NCBI GenBank assembly: GCA_043729515.1
Contig: JAYTLK010000111.1
Span: 1 to 51,446, forward strand
Length of the DNA: 51,446 nucleotides
DNA from: JANXSS01 sp043729515
GTDB taxonomy: Bacteria; Pseudomonadota; Gammaproteobacteria; Burkholderiales; Burkholderiaceae_D
Direction of reading: 5' to 3'
Shown here piece after piece: positions 50,953 through 51,446 of this stretch. The notes beneath the pieces were generated by a model, which made no database searches, was not told the DNA's origin, and saw only the letters and a list, made by a program, of their open reading frames with translations. Positions within the stretch are counted from its first letter, which is position 1. Each line of letters begins with the position of its first letter. The position numbers were made by a program, and so were the translations under genes.

Positions 50953-51446
50953 ATGACTCCGACCGACGCATCCGAACCATTCGTGTACCAGCATTCGGTG
51001 CGCCCGGAAATGCATGCTTTCCTGCCGCGCGACACGCGCAGAATTCTCGATGTCGGCTGTCATACCGGCATGTTCGGCAAGATGGCGAAGCAAAACGGCG
51101 TCGCCGAAGTCTGGGGTGTCGAACCTTGTGTGGAAACGGCAGCAATGGCAACGCAGCACCTCGATCGGGTGTTCAACGGGTATTTCGACAGTACCCTGGC
51201 CATTCCCGACGGCTATTTCGATGTCGTGATGTTCAACGACGTGCTGGAACATATTCCCGATCCCTGGCAAGCCCTGGCACTGGCGGCGAAAAAGCTGGCG
51301 CCGGGCGGCCGTGTGATCGCATCCATTCCGAACCTTCGCCACATCGACAATTTGTTGCACCTGCTGGTCGAGCGTGATTTTCGCTATGAACCGGAGGGCA
51401 TCCGGGACCGCACGCATCTGCGCTTTTTCACCAAGAAGAGCATCGG
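50953..51446 (+). CDS. SAM-dependent methyltransferase (3' end outside window)
   Basis: An uninterrupted frame of 164 codons runs off the window end. It has motif I ILDVGCHTGMFGKMA, an acidic VEPC at motif II, and FDVVMFNDVLEHIPDPWQAL followed by APGGRVIASIPNLRH, a class I methyltransferase core. The length of the missing part is unknown. Methyltransferases of this type in polysaccharide regions often cap or decorate sugars; this is inferred from the neighbouring glycosyltransferases. Confidence 0.85.
   Translation, partial: MTPTDASEPFVYQHSVRPEMHAFLPRDTRRILDVGCHTGMFGKMAKQNGVAEVWGVEPCVETAAMATQHLDRVFNGYFDSTLAIPDGYFDVVMFNDVLEHIPDPWQALALAAKKLAPGGRVIASIPNLRHIDNLLHLLVERDFRYEPEGIRDRTHLRFFTKKSI

Noticed and set aside
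1..51446. CRISPR array, insertion sequence, phage or integrase genes
   Set aside because: No regularly spaced repeats, transposase motifs or terminal inverted repeats were seen anywhere in the window.

Overview
The window looks like chromosomal DNA of a GC-rich betaproteobacterium, most likely Burkholderiales and possibly Oxalobacteraceae. The basis is the rplU-rpmA-obgE block divergent from ispB, the high-GC codon use, and a complete PEP-CTERM/exosortase A (XrtA) exopolysaccharide locus of the kind found in floc- and biofilm-forming betaproteobacteria. The taxon is an inference from gene order and protein resemblance. LAYOUT. 1-2.3 kb: housekeeping block (obgE start, rpmA, rplU on minus; ispB on plus), ending in a decayed tRNA-Pro-like relic and a bidirectional terminator. 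2.3-6.6 kb: an orphan Gly-rich lipoprotein and prsT, the giant TPR lipoprotein of the PEP-CTERM system. 6.6-10.2 kb: a four-gene plus-strand cassette (FeeM-type N-acyl amino acid synthase, E1-like ThiF protein, nitroreductase, membrane-anchored hexapeptide acyltransferase) that looks like a small lipid or natural-product pathway. 10.4-11.6 kb: a PEP-CTERM protein gene resembling the flocculation protein PepA, with a near-perfect sigma-54 promoter. 11.7-17.3 kb: a GT1-like glycosyltransferase, divergent from an FtsX-type ABC transporter, a LolA-like periplasmic carrier and an outer-membrane barrel. 17.3-22.7 kb: a minus-strand group with a Sel1/transglycosylase protein, a GAF protein, a nucleotidyltransferase, an HprK-related kinase, a PqqD-like chaperone and a 193-residue protein with a twin-arginine-like leader. 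22.7-29.4 kb (minus): serine protease, prsR, prsK, an initiating sugar transferase and a Wza-like export lipoprotein. 29.9-48.6 kb (plus): the polysaccharide operon (chain-length determinant, BY-kinase, outer-membrane protein, ATPase, wecB, deacetylase, FemAB-like protein, two stp glycosyltransferases, xrtA fused to EpsI, asparagine synthase-like protein, two more glycosyltransferases, Wzx-like flippase). 48.7-51.4 kb: two family 2 glycosyltransferases and a methyltransferase cut by the window end. HOW IT WORKS TOGETHER. The sugar transferase, glycosyltransferases, wecB, flippase, chain-length protein, kinase, Wza-like protein and deacetylase should make and export a polysaccharide. XrtA should process PEP-CTERM proteins such as the PepA-like one. 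PrsK/PrsR should control target genes through sigma-54. The most informative new observation is that the PepA-like gene and the HprK-related/PqqD operon both carry the same 17-bp dyad (TGTAAAGAAnnCCGACA) upstream, each with a -24/-12 type promoter 73-93 bp downstream and a leader of about 55-60 nt. This suggests that the little-studied HprK-related/PqqD system and its candidate exported substrate belong to the PrsR regulon. All calls come from reading the sequence; no database search was run.
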